From contig NZ_CDBL01000037.1 in assembly GCF_000820005.1 (NCBI RefSeq), positions 1 to 63,079 of the forward strand: a stretch of 63,079 bases of DNA, in the 5' to 3' direction. Positions 41,784 through 50,123 of this stretch are shown here, in pieces. A program made the translations under genes and the position numbers. This DNA comes from Aeromonas piscicola. GTDB lineage: Bacteria > Pseudomonadota > Gammaproteobacteria > Enterobacterales > Aeromonadaceae. Each line of letters starts with the position of its first letter. Positions within the stretch are counted from its first letter, which is position 1. The notes beneath the pieces were generated by a model that was given only the letters and a program-made list of their open reading frames with translations, was not told the origin of the DNA and ran no database searches.

Positions 41784-41824
41784 TTGTAACAAGCTGATAA
41801 CCAAAGTGGTTTGTTATGTTACAA
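41784..41824. promoter_or_regulatory. Long inverted repeat upstream of astB
   Basis: TTGTAACA (41784-41791) and TGTTACAA (41817-41824) are perfect complements, with a second inner pair TAACCAAA / TTTGTTA, forming an imperfect 41-bp dyad. Partly repeated further on is GGTT(T/G)GTTATGT (41807-41818, 41829-41840). I could not match it to the ArgR consensus. It may bind an unidentified regulator of astB. The rest of the 41746-42055 gap is AT-rich and holds the topA promoter; no gene is seen. Confidence 0.5.
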
Positions 41825-42055
41825 GAGCGGTTGGTTATGTCGTTTCAAATATAAAAAGGGGGTGGATATAGCATAAAAATAAAAAAGCGGTTGCTTCCCG
41901 CGGCTCGGCTTCGCATTAATAAATAAAGAGGTCAGCTGGGTCGGGCGGGTGAGCTAATTTGCTCACAAGATTGCTTTTTCGCGTCAAATCTCTTATACAG
42001 CCCCACAAAACCGCACACCAACCCCGTCGGGTGCAATGAGGATAATAGTTACAGC

Positions 42056-44677
42056 ATGGGCAAATCACTGGTCATAGTGGAGTCTCCGGCCAAGGCCAAG
42101 ACCATCAACAAATATTTGGGCAAGGACTACGTGGTGAAATCCAGCGTCGGTCATGTTCGCGATCTGCCCACCAGTGGCAGCGCCAGCAACGAGCCCAAAA
42201 AACCTGTCATTCGCGGCATCAAGCTGAGCGAATCAGAGAAGGCTGCCAAGGATCGCAATGCCCTGTTCTCACGGATGGGGATCAATCCGACCGCAGGCTG
42301 GCAGGCCAACTACCAGATTTTGCCCGGCAAAGAGAAAGTGGTCAGTGAGTTGCAAAGTCTGGCCGCCAAGGCTGACACCATCTATCTCGCAACCGACTTG
42401 GATAGAGAGGGAGAGGCGATCGCCTGGCACTTGCGCGAGATCATCGGTGGTGACGACAGCCGCTACAAGCGGGTGGTGTTCAACGAGATCACCAAGACCG
42501 CGATTCAGGAGGCGTTTGCCCAGCCATCCGAGCTGAACATCCACCGTGTCAACGCTCAGCAGGCCCGTCGTTTCCTCGACCGGGTAGTGGGTTACATGGT
42601 CTCCCCCCTGCTATGGAAAAAGCTGGCTCGCGGCCTCTCCGCCGGCCGGGTGCAGTCCGTTGCGGTGCGTCTCATCGTCGATAAAGAGCGCGAGATCAAG
42701 GCGTTCGTACCGGTGGAGTTCTGGGATCTCAACGCCGATCTGCTGACCGGTGACAAGGCCGATTTGCGCATGGAAGTGGTCAGCCGCAACGGCGCCGATT
42801 TCAAGCCGGTCACTCAGGGCGAGACTTTCGCAGCCGTAGCCGCCCTGGCAGGGGTTGACTACAAGGTGGTGAACCGGGAAGACAAGCCGACCGGCTCCAA
42901 GCCGTCCGCCCCCTTCATTACTTCCACCCTGCAGCAGGCGGCGTCGACTCGTCTGAGCTTCGGGGTGAAGAAGACCATGATGATGGCCCAGCGTCTGTAT
43001 GAAGCGGGTTACATCACCTACATGCGTACCGACTCCACCAACCTCAGCAAAGAGGCGGTCGAGGCGCTGCGGGAATATATCGGCGAGCAGTATGGCGCCG
43101 CCTATCTGCCAGCCGAGCCGAACCTCTATGGTTCCAAGGCCGGTGCCCAGGAGGCTCACGAGGCGATCCGTCCCTCCAGCGTGCTGGTGACTGCCGAGAT
43201 GCTGGAAGGCATGGAGCCGGATGCGATGCGGCTTTATGACCTCATCTGGCGCCAGTTCGTGGCCTGCCAGATGACCCCGGCCCAGTACGACTCCTCCACC
43301 CTGACCGTCAAGGCCGGTGAGTTTGAGCTCAAGGCCCGTGGTCGTACCCTGCGCTTCGCCGGTTGGACCAAGGCGCTGCCGCCCATGGGGCGCAAGGGCG
43401 AAGACAGCCAGCTGCCGGCGGTGACAGTGGGCGAGGTGCTCAAACTGATCAAGCTGGATCCGCGCCAGCACTTCACCAAGCCGCCTGCGCGCTTCACCGA
43501 AGCGGCGCTGGTTCGCGAGCTGGAAAAGCGCGGTATAGGCCGTCCTTCCACCTACGCCTCCATCATTTCCACTATCGTGGATCGCGGTTATGTGCGGGTC
43601 GAGAGCCGCCGTTTCTTCGCTGAGAAGATGGGTGAAATCGTCACCGACCGCCTGGTGGAGAACTTCGTCGAGCTGATGAACTACGAGTTCACCGCCAAGA
43701 TGGAAGACAAGCTCGATGGCATCGCCGAAGGCAGCCTGGAGTGGAAGAAGGTGCTGGACGCCTTCTACGAAGAATTTACCCAGGAGCTGGCAAAAGCGGA
43801 TCGGGATGCGGAAGAGGGGGGCATGCGTGCCAACCAGATGGTGTTGACCGACATCGACTGCCCGGATTGCGGCCGCAAGATGGGCATTCGTACCGCCACC
43901 ACCGGCGTTTTCCTCGGTTGCTCAGGTTACGCCTTGCCGCCCAAAGAGCGCTGCAAGAAGACCATCAACCTGGTCTCCGCCGACGAATTTGTCTCCGCCA
44001 CCGACGGTGACGAGGCCGAAACCGAGGCGCTGCGCGCCAAGCACCGCTGCGGCGTCTGCGGCACCGCCATGGACGCCTACATCATCGACGACAGCCGCAA
44101 GCTGCACGTCTGTGGTCGCAACCCGGATTGCGACGGTTACGAGATCGAGAAGGGTCAGTTCAAGCTCAAGGGTTATGAAGGCCCCAGCATAGAGTGCGAT
44201 CGCTGCGGTAGCGAGATGCAGCTCAAGAACGGCCGTTTCGGCAAGTACATGGGCTGTACCAACGAGACTTGCAAGAACACCCGCAAGATCCTGAAAAACG
44301 GCGACATAGCGCCGCCGAAGGAAGATCCTGTACCGCTGCCCGAGCTCAAGTGCACCCAGTCCGATGCACACTTCGTGCTGCGTGACGGAGCGGCCGGCCT
44401 GTTCCTGGCCGCCAGCAACTTCCCGAAATCCCGCGAGACTCGTGCACCCCTAGTGGAAGAGCTCAAGCGCTTCAAGGATCGCCTGTCGCCCAAGCATCAG
44501 TACCTGGCTGACGCCCCGGCGTCAGATCCTGACGGTAACGCCTCCATCGTTCGCTTCAGTCGCAAGACCAAGGAGCAGTACGTGATGACGGAGGTCAACG
44601 GCAAGGCAACGGGCTGGACGGCGCACTACGACAACGGCAAGTGGCAGGAGAGCCTGGCCAAGTCGAAGAAGGCCTGA
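42056..44677 (+). CDS. topA: DNA topoisomerase I
   Basis: 873 residues, close to E. coli TopA (865). It relaxes negative supercoils by a type IA mechanism. The Toprim domain starts [22 protein letters not shown] and includes [17 protein letters not shown] (acidic metal site). The active-site Tyr lies in [14 protein letters not shown] near residue 320. The C-terminal third contains three four-Cys zinc ribbons (CPDCGRKMG ..., CGVCGTAMD ..., CDRCGSEMQ ...), as in E. coli. It has its own terminator. Confidence 0.98.
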   Translation: MGKSLVIVESPAKAKTINKYLGKDYVVKSSVGHVRDLPTSGSASNEPKKPVIRGIKLSESEKAAKDRNALFSRMGINPTAGWQANYQILPGKEKVVSELQSLAAKADTIYLATDLDREGEAIAWHLREIIGGDDSRYKRVVFNEITKTAIQEAFAQPSELNIHRVNAQQARRFLDRVVGYMVSPLLWKKLARGLSAGRVQSVAVRLIVDKEREIKAFVPVEFWDLNADLLTGDKADLRMEVVSRNGADFKPVTQGETFAAVAALAGVDYKVVNREDKPTGSKPSAPFITSTLQQAASTRLSFGVKKTMMMAQRLYEAGYITYMRTDSTNLSKEAVEALREYIGEQYGAAYLPAEPNLYGSKAGAQEAHEAIRPSSVLVTAEMLEGMEPDAMRLYDLIWRQFVACQMTPAQYDSSTLTVKAGEFELKARGRTLRFAGWTKALPPMGRKGEDSQLPAVTVGEVLKLIKLDPRQHFTKPPARFTEAALVRELEKRGIGRPSTYASIISTIVDRGYVRVESRRFFAEKMGEIVTDRLVENFVELMNYEFTAKMEDKLDGIAEGSLEWKKVLDAFYEEFTQELAKADRDAEEGGMRANQMVLTDIDCPDCGRKMGIRTATTGVFLGCSGYALPPKERCKKTINLVSADEFVSATDGDEAETEALRAKHRCGVCGTAMDAYIIDDSRKLHVCGRNPDCDGYEIEKGQFKLKGYEGPSIECDRCGSEMQLKNGRFGKYMGCTNETCKNTRKILKNGDIAPPKEDPVPLPELKCTQSDAHFVLRDGAAGLFLAASNFPKSRETRAPLVEELKRFKDRLSPKHQYLADAPASDPDGNASIVRFSRKTKEQYVMTEVNGKATGWTAHYDNGKWQESLAKSKKA

Positions 44678-44705
44678 TGGCGCGCAGTGCACAGTATGAT
44701 GAAAG

Positions 44706-44729
44706 AGGCCCCTTGCTGGGGCCTTTTTG
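44706..44729 (+). terminator. Rho-independent terminator of topA
   Basis: An AGGCCCC / GGGGCCT stem with a 5-base loop is followed by a T5 run, 28 bases after the topA stop codon. Confidence 0.92.
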
Positions 44730-44791
44730 TTGGGAGATGACGGTATACTGAAACGGCTGCAAGGATGGCAGCGCTGTACACGGAGGTTGTG

Positions 44792-44959
44792 ATGGAGATT
44801 AACGAGATCCGGCCGGGAATGACTTGTCTGACCCGGGAAGGGACTGCCTATGTGCTGGAGGTGGACAGGCAGAGTCTGCTGGTGTTGCTGCAACGGGAGT
44901 ATGAAACCATCCCTGTGCAGGTGCGCAGCGACGAGATCCTGGCTCCTCTCACGCTGTGA
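44792..44959 (+). CDS. Small hypothetical protein, 55 aa
   Basis: The ATG at 44792 has a good ribosome site (GGAGG, seven bases upstream), and the frame is well formed: an amphipathic, beta-rich sequence with alternating hydrophobics (MEINEIRPGMTCLTREG, then YVLEVDRQSLLVLLQREY). I do not recognise a family; it resembles a single small SH3- or OB-like barrel, but that is a guess. It is transcribed separately from topA (which has a terminator) and ends before a weak hairpin at 44973-44992. Confidence 0.65.
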   Translation: MEINEIRPGMTCLTREGTAYVLEVDRQSLLVLLQREYETIPVQVRSDEILAPLTL

Positions 44960-45032
44960 TGTACCAGGGGGCAAGAGGCCATGGCCGCTCTTTGGCTCAA
45001 TAAAACGTCATGAGAAGCCGTGACCCCCTGAT

Positions 45033-45389
45033 TTAAAAGGGAATGAGGAATAGCAGCTCGGCGAGGTCGGGCTGCCATTGCCACTCCCGCATCTTTACCT
45101 TTCCGCCTACCACAGGCACCCCCTCCTGCTGCAATCGCCCCGTCTGTTCCATAAAGCCTGTCGACCCTTTTGGCAGTGAAATAGTGCCGCCTGCGCCCAG
45201 CACGCGATGCCAGGGCAGCACCTTGTCCGTTTCCCGCAGCACCTTGCCCACCAGCCGGGCTCGACCGGGCAGCCCAGCCAGATCCGCCACCTGACCATAG
45301 CTGACCACCTTGCCGGCCGGGATCAGGGCGAGGATCGCTTCGATGCGGGCGACCTTGTTCAGGGTGGCAGGGGCTGGCTCCATTCTCAT
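45033..45389 (-). CDS. Alkyltransferase-like (Atl) DNA repair protein, MGMT family
   Basis: 118 residues, the size of E. coli YbaZ/Atl. The fold is that of O6-alkylguanine transferase: VVSYGQVADLAGLPGRARLVGKVL is the DNA-binding helix-turn-helix region with the Arg finger. The active-site P-C-H-R-V of true transferases is P-W-H-R-V here (PWHRVLG), so the Cys acceptor is replaced by Trp. Such proteins bind O6-alkylguanine and flag it for nucleotide excision repair rather than repairing it. It is followed by ~70 bases before the weak hairpin of the small gene; orientation is convergent. Confidence 0.94.
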   Translation of the reverse strand: MRMEPAPATLNKVARIEAILALIPAGKVVSYGQVADLAGLPGRARLVGKVLRETDKVLPWHRVLGAGGTISLPKGSTGFMEQTGRLQQEGVPVVGGKVKMREWQWQPDLAELLFLIPF

Positions 45390-45410
45390 GGATCATGACT
45401 CTCCAGAAAC

Positions 45411-45439
45411 GACAGAAGCGCCATTGTGGCGCTTCTGTC
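45411..45439 (-). terminator. Terminator of the PAS chemoreceptor gene
   Basis: A perfect 13-bp stem (GACAGAAGCGCCA and complement) with a 3-base loop is followed on the minus strand by a short T-rich stretch (GTTTCT), about 18 bases after the stop. Confidence 0.8.
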
Positions 45440-45457
45440 ATGGGGGTGGCAACCGCT

Positions 45458-47011
45458 TCAACCAAAGGTCTGACTGAGCCCCTTGAGCTGTTTGGCGCGC
45501 TCCAGCAGCTCTTGACTCGAGTCGTCGACTTCCTGCATCTTCTGGCTATTGGCCTGGGAGTACTGAGAAATCTGGTTGATGCTGCGGCTGATCTCCTCCA
45601 CCACCGCCTGTTGCTGCTCGGCGGCGGCGGCGATCTGGGTGGAGTGTTCCGTGACCAGCTCTATCTCTTCCAGCACCGAGTGCAGGCTGCTGGCGCCCTG
45701 GCGGGTCATCTCGGCGCACTCGCGGGTCTGTTGCAGGTTCTCCTGCATCATCCCCTTCCAGCGTCCCAGTGTGTGCTGGATCTGCTGTATGCTGCCCTGG
45801 ATCTGCTCGGTCGCCTTGTGGGTGCGGGTCGACAGGGTACGCACCTCGTCGGCCACCACCGCAAAGCCGCGGCCCTGCTCACCGGCCCGCGCCGCCTCGA
45901 TGGCGGCGTTGAGGGCCAGCAGGTTGGTCTGATCGGCTATGCCCTGGATCTCGCCCATCACACTGCCGATCCGCTCCGACTCGCTGGCAAGTTCTACCGC
46001 AGAGTTGAACGCCAGTTCAGCCTGTTTGGCGAGCTGCTCGATGCGCTGTTCGGTCTGGCTCAGCTGTTTGTTGGTGTGCTCGCAGCGGCTGCGTGCCTCG
46101 TTGACCTGACCATTGGAGTCCTGGATGTTGTGGGCAATCTCATGAGCCGTGCTGGCCATCTGGGTCATGGCGGCAGCCATCTGCTGGGTCTGGGCATCCT
46201 GCTCGTTGATGTCGAGACAAGCCTGATGGGATGCCTGTTTCAGGTTGGTGGCCAGGGTCTGCAGGGGATGGGTCGCATCGTTGATCCGGCCCAGCACGGT
46301 ACGGATGCGGGCCTGCAGCATCTTGATGTGAAAATCGGCGATGGCGCCCGGGCCGTCACCCGAATAAACCAGCCGGGTCAGGCTGTCGTATTCGCGACCG
46401 AGTTGCTGCAGATAGAGCGGTAGTGCAAAGAGCTCACGCCAGTAAGCGCCACCGATGAGCAGCAGGGGCAGCAGCATCAGCAGGGCCGTCATGGCGCCCT
46501 GGTTGAGCAAGGCCCAGCCAAGCAGGCCGAGCAACAGCAGGCACAGCACCGGCAGGCGCATGCGGCTGAGGGAGGGAAGGCTGCTGGCCGAGCCGCGCTC
46601 TGCCTTGAGCAGGGCCTGATAGGTCTGGCTGGCGACGCGTTTGAGCTGGGGTTCCGGTTTGCAGCGCACCGACTGGTAACCGCTGACCCTGCCCCCCTCG
46701 TAGATGGGGGTCACATAGGCGTCGACCCAGTAGTAACGGCCATCCTTGCAGCGGTTCTTCACCATGCCGCGCCAGGGCTTGCCCTCTTTGAGGCGGGCCC
46801 ACAGATCGGCAAAGGCGGCCTTGGGCATGTCGGGGTGGCGCACCAGGTTGTGGTTGTGACCGACCAGCTCTTCAACGGGGTAGCCGGCAATGCGACAGAA
46901 GGCGGGATTGGCGTAGGTGATCACCCCGCGCAGGTCGGTGGTGGAAACCAGTTGTTCGTCGGCAGGAAACTCCACTTCGCTGTCCAGGGTATGGACGTCT
47001 CTGCGAGCCAT
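45458..47011 (-). CDS. PAS-domain chemoreceptor, Aer-like
   Basis: 517 residues from the ATG at 47011 (GGAG about ten bases upstream). An N-terminal PAS domain (about residues 15-125; [21 protein letters not shown] ... [17 protein letters not shown]) is the Aer-type redox-sensing fold that binds FAD in E. coli. Two closely spaced hydrophobic helices (about 160-205) anchor it without a real periplasmic domain. The MCP signalling domain has the canonical tip [21 protein letters not shown]. It probably mediates aerotaxis or energy taxis. It lies directly beyond the terminator of the chitin operon on the same strand but appears to be a separate unit. Confidence 0.93.
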   Translation of the reverse strand: MARRDVHTLDSEVEFPADEQLVSTTDLRGVITYANPAFCRIAGYPVEELVGHNHNLVRHPDMPKAAFADLWARLKEGKPWRGMVKNRCKDGRYYWVDAYVTPIYEGGRVSGYQSVRCKPEPQLKRVASQTYQALLKAERGSASSLPSLSRMRLPVLCLLLLGLLGWALLNQGAMTALLMLLPLLLIGGAYWRELFALPLYLQQLGREYDSLTRLVYSGDGPGAIADFHIKMLQARIRTVLGRINDATHPLQTLATNLKQASHQACLDINEQDAQTQQMAAAMTQMASTAHEIAHNIQDSNGQVNEARSRCEHTNKQLSQTEQRIEQLAKQAELAFNSAVELASESERIGSVMGEIQGIADQTNLLALNAAIEAARAGEQGRGFAVVADEVRTLSTRTHKATEQIQGSIQQIQHTLGRWKGMMQENLQQTRECAEMTRQGASSLHSVLEEIELVTEHSTQIAAAAEQQQAVVEEISRSINQISQYSQANSQKMQEVDDSSQELLERAKQLKGLSQTFG

Positions 47012-47183
47012 AGGAATACGCTCCGATGTTCTGTTGATAGTTTTGTCGTTGTTATTGTGGCAGATCCGGGCGTGGTTGCAGGTGATTGCCAGGGCGCGCC
47101 GAGTCGGCTTCATAGGGGGCTGAATTTTGCCAACAATGGCGGATGAATGGTAGGGGAAAGTTGGTTTTTTGTTGGTGGATGGT

Positions 47184-47208
47184 AAAAAAAGGCGACCCAA
47201 AGGTCGCC
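47184..47208 (-). terminator. Terminator of the chitin-oligosaccharide operon
   Basis: A perfect GGCGACC / GGTCGCC stem with a 4-base loop is followed on the minus strand by seven T residues, 17 bases after the GH20 stop codon. Confidence 0.94.
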
Positions 47209-47224
47209 AGACAGAAAGATAACA

Positions 47225-49090
47225 CTACCTCTGTGGCACCCGATAACGCACCTGTAGCTGGTCGAGGATCTGCAGCTGGCCAGGCAGGCGGGCGGCGAAG
47301 TGATCCCACGTCTTGCGGGTGGTGTCGCTCCAGGCCACCTCGGCGGTGGCCAGCATGCGCGGGAACAACATATAGTCGAGACGGTCACGAGAGGTCACCA
47401 GTTCCGACCATAAGGGGCTCAGCACCCCCAGGATGTTATCGTTGGCATGGAAATCGGCCGGGGCAGGATCACATCGATAGACCTGCTCCAGATTGAGGGT
47501 GCCCGCCCAGTAGAGGCCGGGTTCGCGAGGATCCTGGCTCCAGGCCAGATCCAGATAGAGGTGCTGGGCCGGTGCCATCACCACGGGATAGCCCGCCGTA
47601 GCCGCATCCAGCCCTGCCTGGAAACTGGTCCAGGCGAAGATGGTGGCATCCCGGCTTACCTTGTCGCCGTGTAATATCTCCTCCCAACCCAGCATCTGCT
47701 TGCCCTTGCTGGCCAGATACTGTTGGCAGTGGCGCAGCAGGTGGCCCTGCAGCTCGCGGCAATCCTGATATCCCTGCCGTTGCATCAACTGCTGGCAGGC
47801 CGGGCTGTCGGTCCATACGCCGGTCGGTACCTCGTCCCCCCCCATGTGTACCAAGGGGCCTGGGAACAGCTCGCACACCTCGTCAATTACCGCCTCCAGA
47901 AACTGATAGGTGCCGGGCAGGGCCGGGTTGAGCACGTTGTCGTCGAAATATTGCACCGACAGATAGCGGGAGCGATCAGCGTCCTCGACCAGTAGCCCGG
48001 GCAGCGCCTTGATGGCGGCGTGGCAGTGGCCCGGGATATCGATCTCGGGAATGACGGTAATGCCGAGCCCGCTGGCATAGGCCACCAGCTCGCGTACCTC
48101 GCTTTGGGTGTAGTAGCCGCCATAGGGCTCGGCGCCGCCACTGAGCTGGGGCCCCACAGGCAGATCGTGGCCGCGCCAGGCGGCGATCTCTGTCAGCTGC
48201 GGGAAAGCCTTGATCTCGAGCCGCCACCCCTCGTCATCGGTCAGATGCCAGTGGAAGCGGTTGAACTTGTAGAGGCTCATCAGCTTGAGCAGGCGCTTGA
48301 GGCTAGCGACGGGGTGAAAGTGGCGGGCGCAGTCGAGGAAGATGCCGCGAAAACCGAAGCGGGGGGCATCGATCAGCTCGATACAGGGCAGGCTCTCCCC
48401 GTGCTGCAGGGCCCACTGGGCCAGGCTTGTCAGGCCGTGGCGCCAGCCAGCCTCGCCAGCCGCGGCTATGGTCACCCCCTCCGGCGTGATGGTAAGGCGA
48501 TAGGCCTCGGCAGCCAGGGGAGCCTCGATCAGCCGGATCTCGGCATCATGATCCTGTTCCAGCGCCAGCCCTGTCAGCTCGTTGAAATGGGCCAGCAGGC
48601 CGGTCAGCGACCCGGGCCCGCTGACATGAGCCCGCTCCGCCAGCCGGAAGTTGCCCTCCAGCAGCACCAGCTGCTCCGGTTGGGGCACTATGCCGGCGAG
48701 GGGTTCGACCTCTGGCAGATCCGGGGCGCCGGGCCCGCTTGGCGGCAGGCCCAGCTCTTGTTCCACCAAGGTGACCGGCATCAGCTGGGGGCCCGTGCTT
48801 GCCTCGGGCAGGCTCAGGAAGAAGCCCTGCGGCATGTCAGACAATCGCTTGATGGGGGTGTTGCGACAGCAAAAACGCAGCTCGCTTTGCCCCTCGGCCG
48901 GGATCAGCACCTTGTAGCTGCCGCTCTGGCGCTCAAGCCTTGCCCCCTCGAGGGAGGCGGGATCTATGTGGCGTGCCAGGCAGAAGTGAAGTTTCCAGGG
49001 GGCTGCCGGCAACTGGCTCAGGCTGAATCGGAACCAGACATCCTCGCCATCGCGTCGGTCAACCTGGGTGTGGATCAGGGGTGCAGACAT
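47225..49090 (-). CDS. GH20 beta-N-acetylhexosaminidase, cytoplasmic
   Basis: 621 residues without a signal peptide, so it acts in the cytoplasm on imported chitooligosaccharides, like VC0613 of Vibrio cholerae. An N-terminal beta domain and a GH20b-like domain (about 130-250) precede the TIM barrel. The catalytic pair is Asp419-Glu420 in HMGGDEVP; other GH20 marks are GFRGIFLDCARHF and WHLTDDEGWRLEIKAFP. It releases GlcNAc from the non-reducing end by substrate-assisted catalysis. It is the last gene of the chitin operon. A 160-bp scar with decayed gene ends separates it from gspK, whereas the other genes of this operon nearly overlap. Confidence 0.95.
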   Translation of the reverse strand: MSAPLIHTQVDRRDGEDVWFRFSLSQLPAAPWKLHFCLARHIDPASLEGARLERQSGSYKVLIPAEGQSELRFCCRNTPIKRLSDMPQGFFLSLPEASTGPQLMPVTLVEQELGLPPSGPGAPDLPEVEPLAGIVPQPEQLVLLEGNFRLAERAHVSGPGSLTGLLAHFNELTGLALEQDHDAEIRLIEAPLAAEAYRLTITPEGVTIAAAGEAGWRHGLTSLAQWALQHGESLPCIELIDAPRFGFRGIFLDCARHFHPVASLKRLLKLMSLYKFNRFHWHLTDDEGWRLEIKAFPQLTEIAAWRGHDLPVGPQLSGGAEPYGGYYTQSEVRELVAYASGLGITVIPEIDIPGHCHAAIKALPGLLVEDADRSRYLSVQYFDDNVLNPALPGTYQFLEAVIDEVCELFPGPLVHMGGDEVPTGVWTDSPACQQLMQRQGYQDCRELQGHLLRHCQQYLASKGKQMLGWEEILHGDKVSRDATIFAWTSFQAGLDAATAGYPVVMAPAQHLYLDLAWSQDPREPGLYWAGTLNLEQVYRCDPAPADFHANDNILGVLSPLWSELVTSRDRLDYMLFPRMLATAEVAWSDTTRKTWDHFAARLPGQLQILDQLQVRYRVPQR

Positions 49091-49250
49091 GAAAATTCCT
49101 CTGATGGAGTTAAGGGAACAAACAAGGCGATCATCTCCTTGTGGTACTGGTCAACCCGGGGAGGGATCCAAAGTGCAGGCATGGGTATTCCCCGGAGCGG
49201 GCAGAGGGGGATCCTGTCCCCGCCGGCGGGCAGATCAAATTGGACAAGGC
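49091..49250 (-). other. Recombination scar with decayed GH20 start and gspK end
   Basis: At 49266 the gspK 3' end contains ATGTCTGCACTGCTGA, an out-of-frame relative of the real GH20 start (ATGTCTGCACCCCTGA at 49090). Read on from 49266 this gives M-S-A-L-L-x3-Q-F-D-x4-G-D, against M-S-A-P-L-x3-Q-V-D-x4-G-(E)-D in GH20. Just upstream of the real GH20 start a second copy of the gspK tail appears, SEEFSCLHP-stop against SESFPCLHC-stop. I count about 34 of 51 matching bases after the first ATG. The middle holds overlapping hairpins (49156-49230). Confidence 0.6.
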
Positions 49251-50123
49251 TCAGCAGTGCAGACATGGGAACGACTCCGACTGGGCAAACAGTATGGCCC
49301 CCTCCAGCGCATCGGCCTTGGGGTTGACCAGGTTGAGGTGCGCCAGCCGGGGGGCGAGGCGCATGCCGATGCCACCGAGCAGGGCAATCTGGCTGGCTCC
49401 CAGCTGCTGCATCCCCTCCAGCAGGATCCGCAACTGTTCGCAGGTCTCGTCAAGCAGCTGGCAGGCGAGCTCGTCGCCGTCGCTGGCGGCATCGAACACC
49501 CAGGGGGCGAAGCGGCCGTAGTCGGCGGGAATGGCGCGGGCGGCCCAGCGCACGACTTCGGCCTGATCCCGTTTGAAGTGATCGAGCAAGCGGATGGCGA
49601 GCGTACTGGGGGGCAGGATGCCGTCGTGGCAGAGCAGGGACTGCTGGATGGCACGCAGCCCAAGCCAGGCGCCGCTGCCCAGATCCGAGATGGGAAAACC
49701 GCGGCCGGAGCAGGTGTGGATCTGACCATGCTGATAGAGGAGCCCGGCCGAGCCGGTGCCGGCGATGAGAATGGCCCCCTCCTTGCCACCAAAGGCACCG
49801 AGGCAGGCACCGACGGCATCGGAGGTGAGCCTGACGCTGGCAAAGGGGAAGGGCATCTCGAGCATGGCGTGATAGCACTCTGCCAGCTCGGCGGAGGCAA
49901 GCGCCAGCCCGACCCCCATCTGCTGCGCGCTTGCCACCGGCAGACCGGCCTCGGTGCGGGCCTGCTCGATGGCGGCCAGCACGTTGGCGTGAGCGACCGC
50001 TATGCCCAGCTCCAGATTGGATCCGGCGGCGCGCCCCTCACCCAAGAGCTTGCCCGCCTTGTCCCGAATGCGGGCGCGGGTGTGGGTGCCGCCGCCATCC
50101 ACGCCGACCCAGAACTCAATCAT
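49251..50123 (-). CDS. gspK: Glucosamine-specific kinase GspK (BadF/BadG/BcrA/BcrD ATPase fold)
   Basis: 290 residues from the ATG at 50123, eight bases inside the end of the GH9 gene, with AGGGAGGACAG just upstream. The ASKHA ATPase fold is shown by phosphate-1 motif GVDGGGTHTRARI at the N-terminus, phosphate-2 LIAGTGSAGLLY and DLGSGAWLGL. In Vibrio the homologue (VC0614) phosphorylates glucosamine released from deacetylated chitooligosaccharides. The gene order GH9-gspK-GH20 supports the same role. The C-terminus (SESFPCLHC) overlaps a decayed GH20 start. Confidence 0.92.
   Translation of the reverse strand: MIEFWVGVDGGGTHTRARIRDKAGKLLGEGRAAGSNLELGIAVAHANVLAAIEQARTEAGLPVASAQQMGVGLALASAELAECYHAMLEMPFPFASVRLTSDAVGACLGAFGGKEGAILIAGTGSAGLLYQHGQIHTCSGRGFPISDLGSGAWLGLRAIQQSLLCHDGILPPSTLAIRLLDHFKRDQAEVVRWAARAIPADYGRFAPWVFDAASDGDELACQLLDETCEQLRILLEGMQQLGASQIALLGGIGMRLAPRLAHLNLVNPKADALEGAILFAQSESFPCLHC

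Noticed and set aside
49075..49266. 63-codon minus-strand frame between gspK and GH20
   Set aside because: Better explained as a joint made of a decayed GH20 start and a decayed gspK tail than as a small gene.
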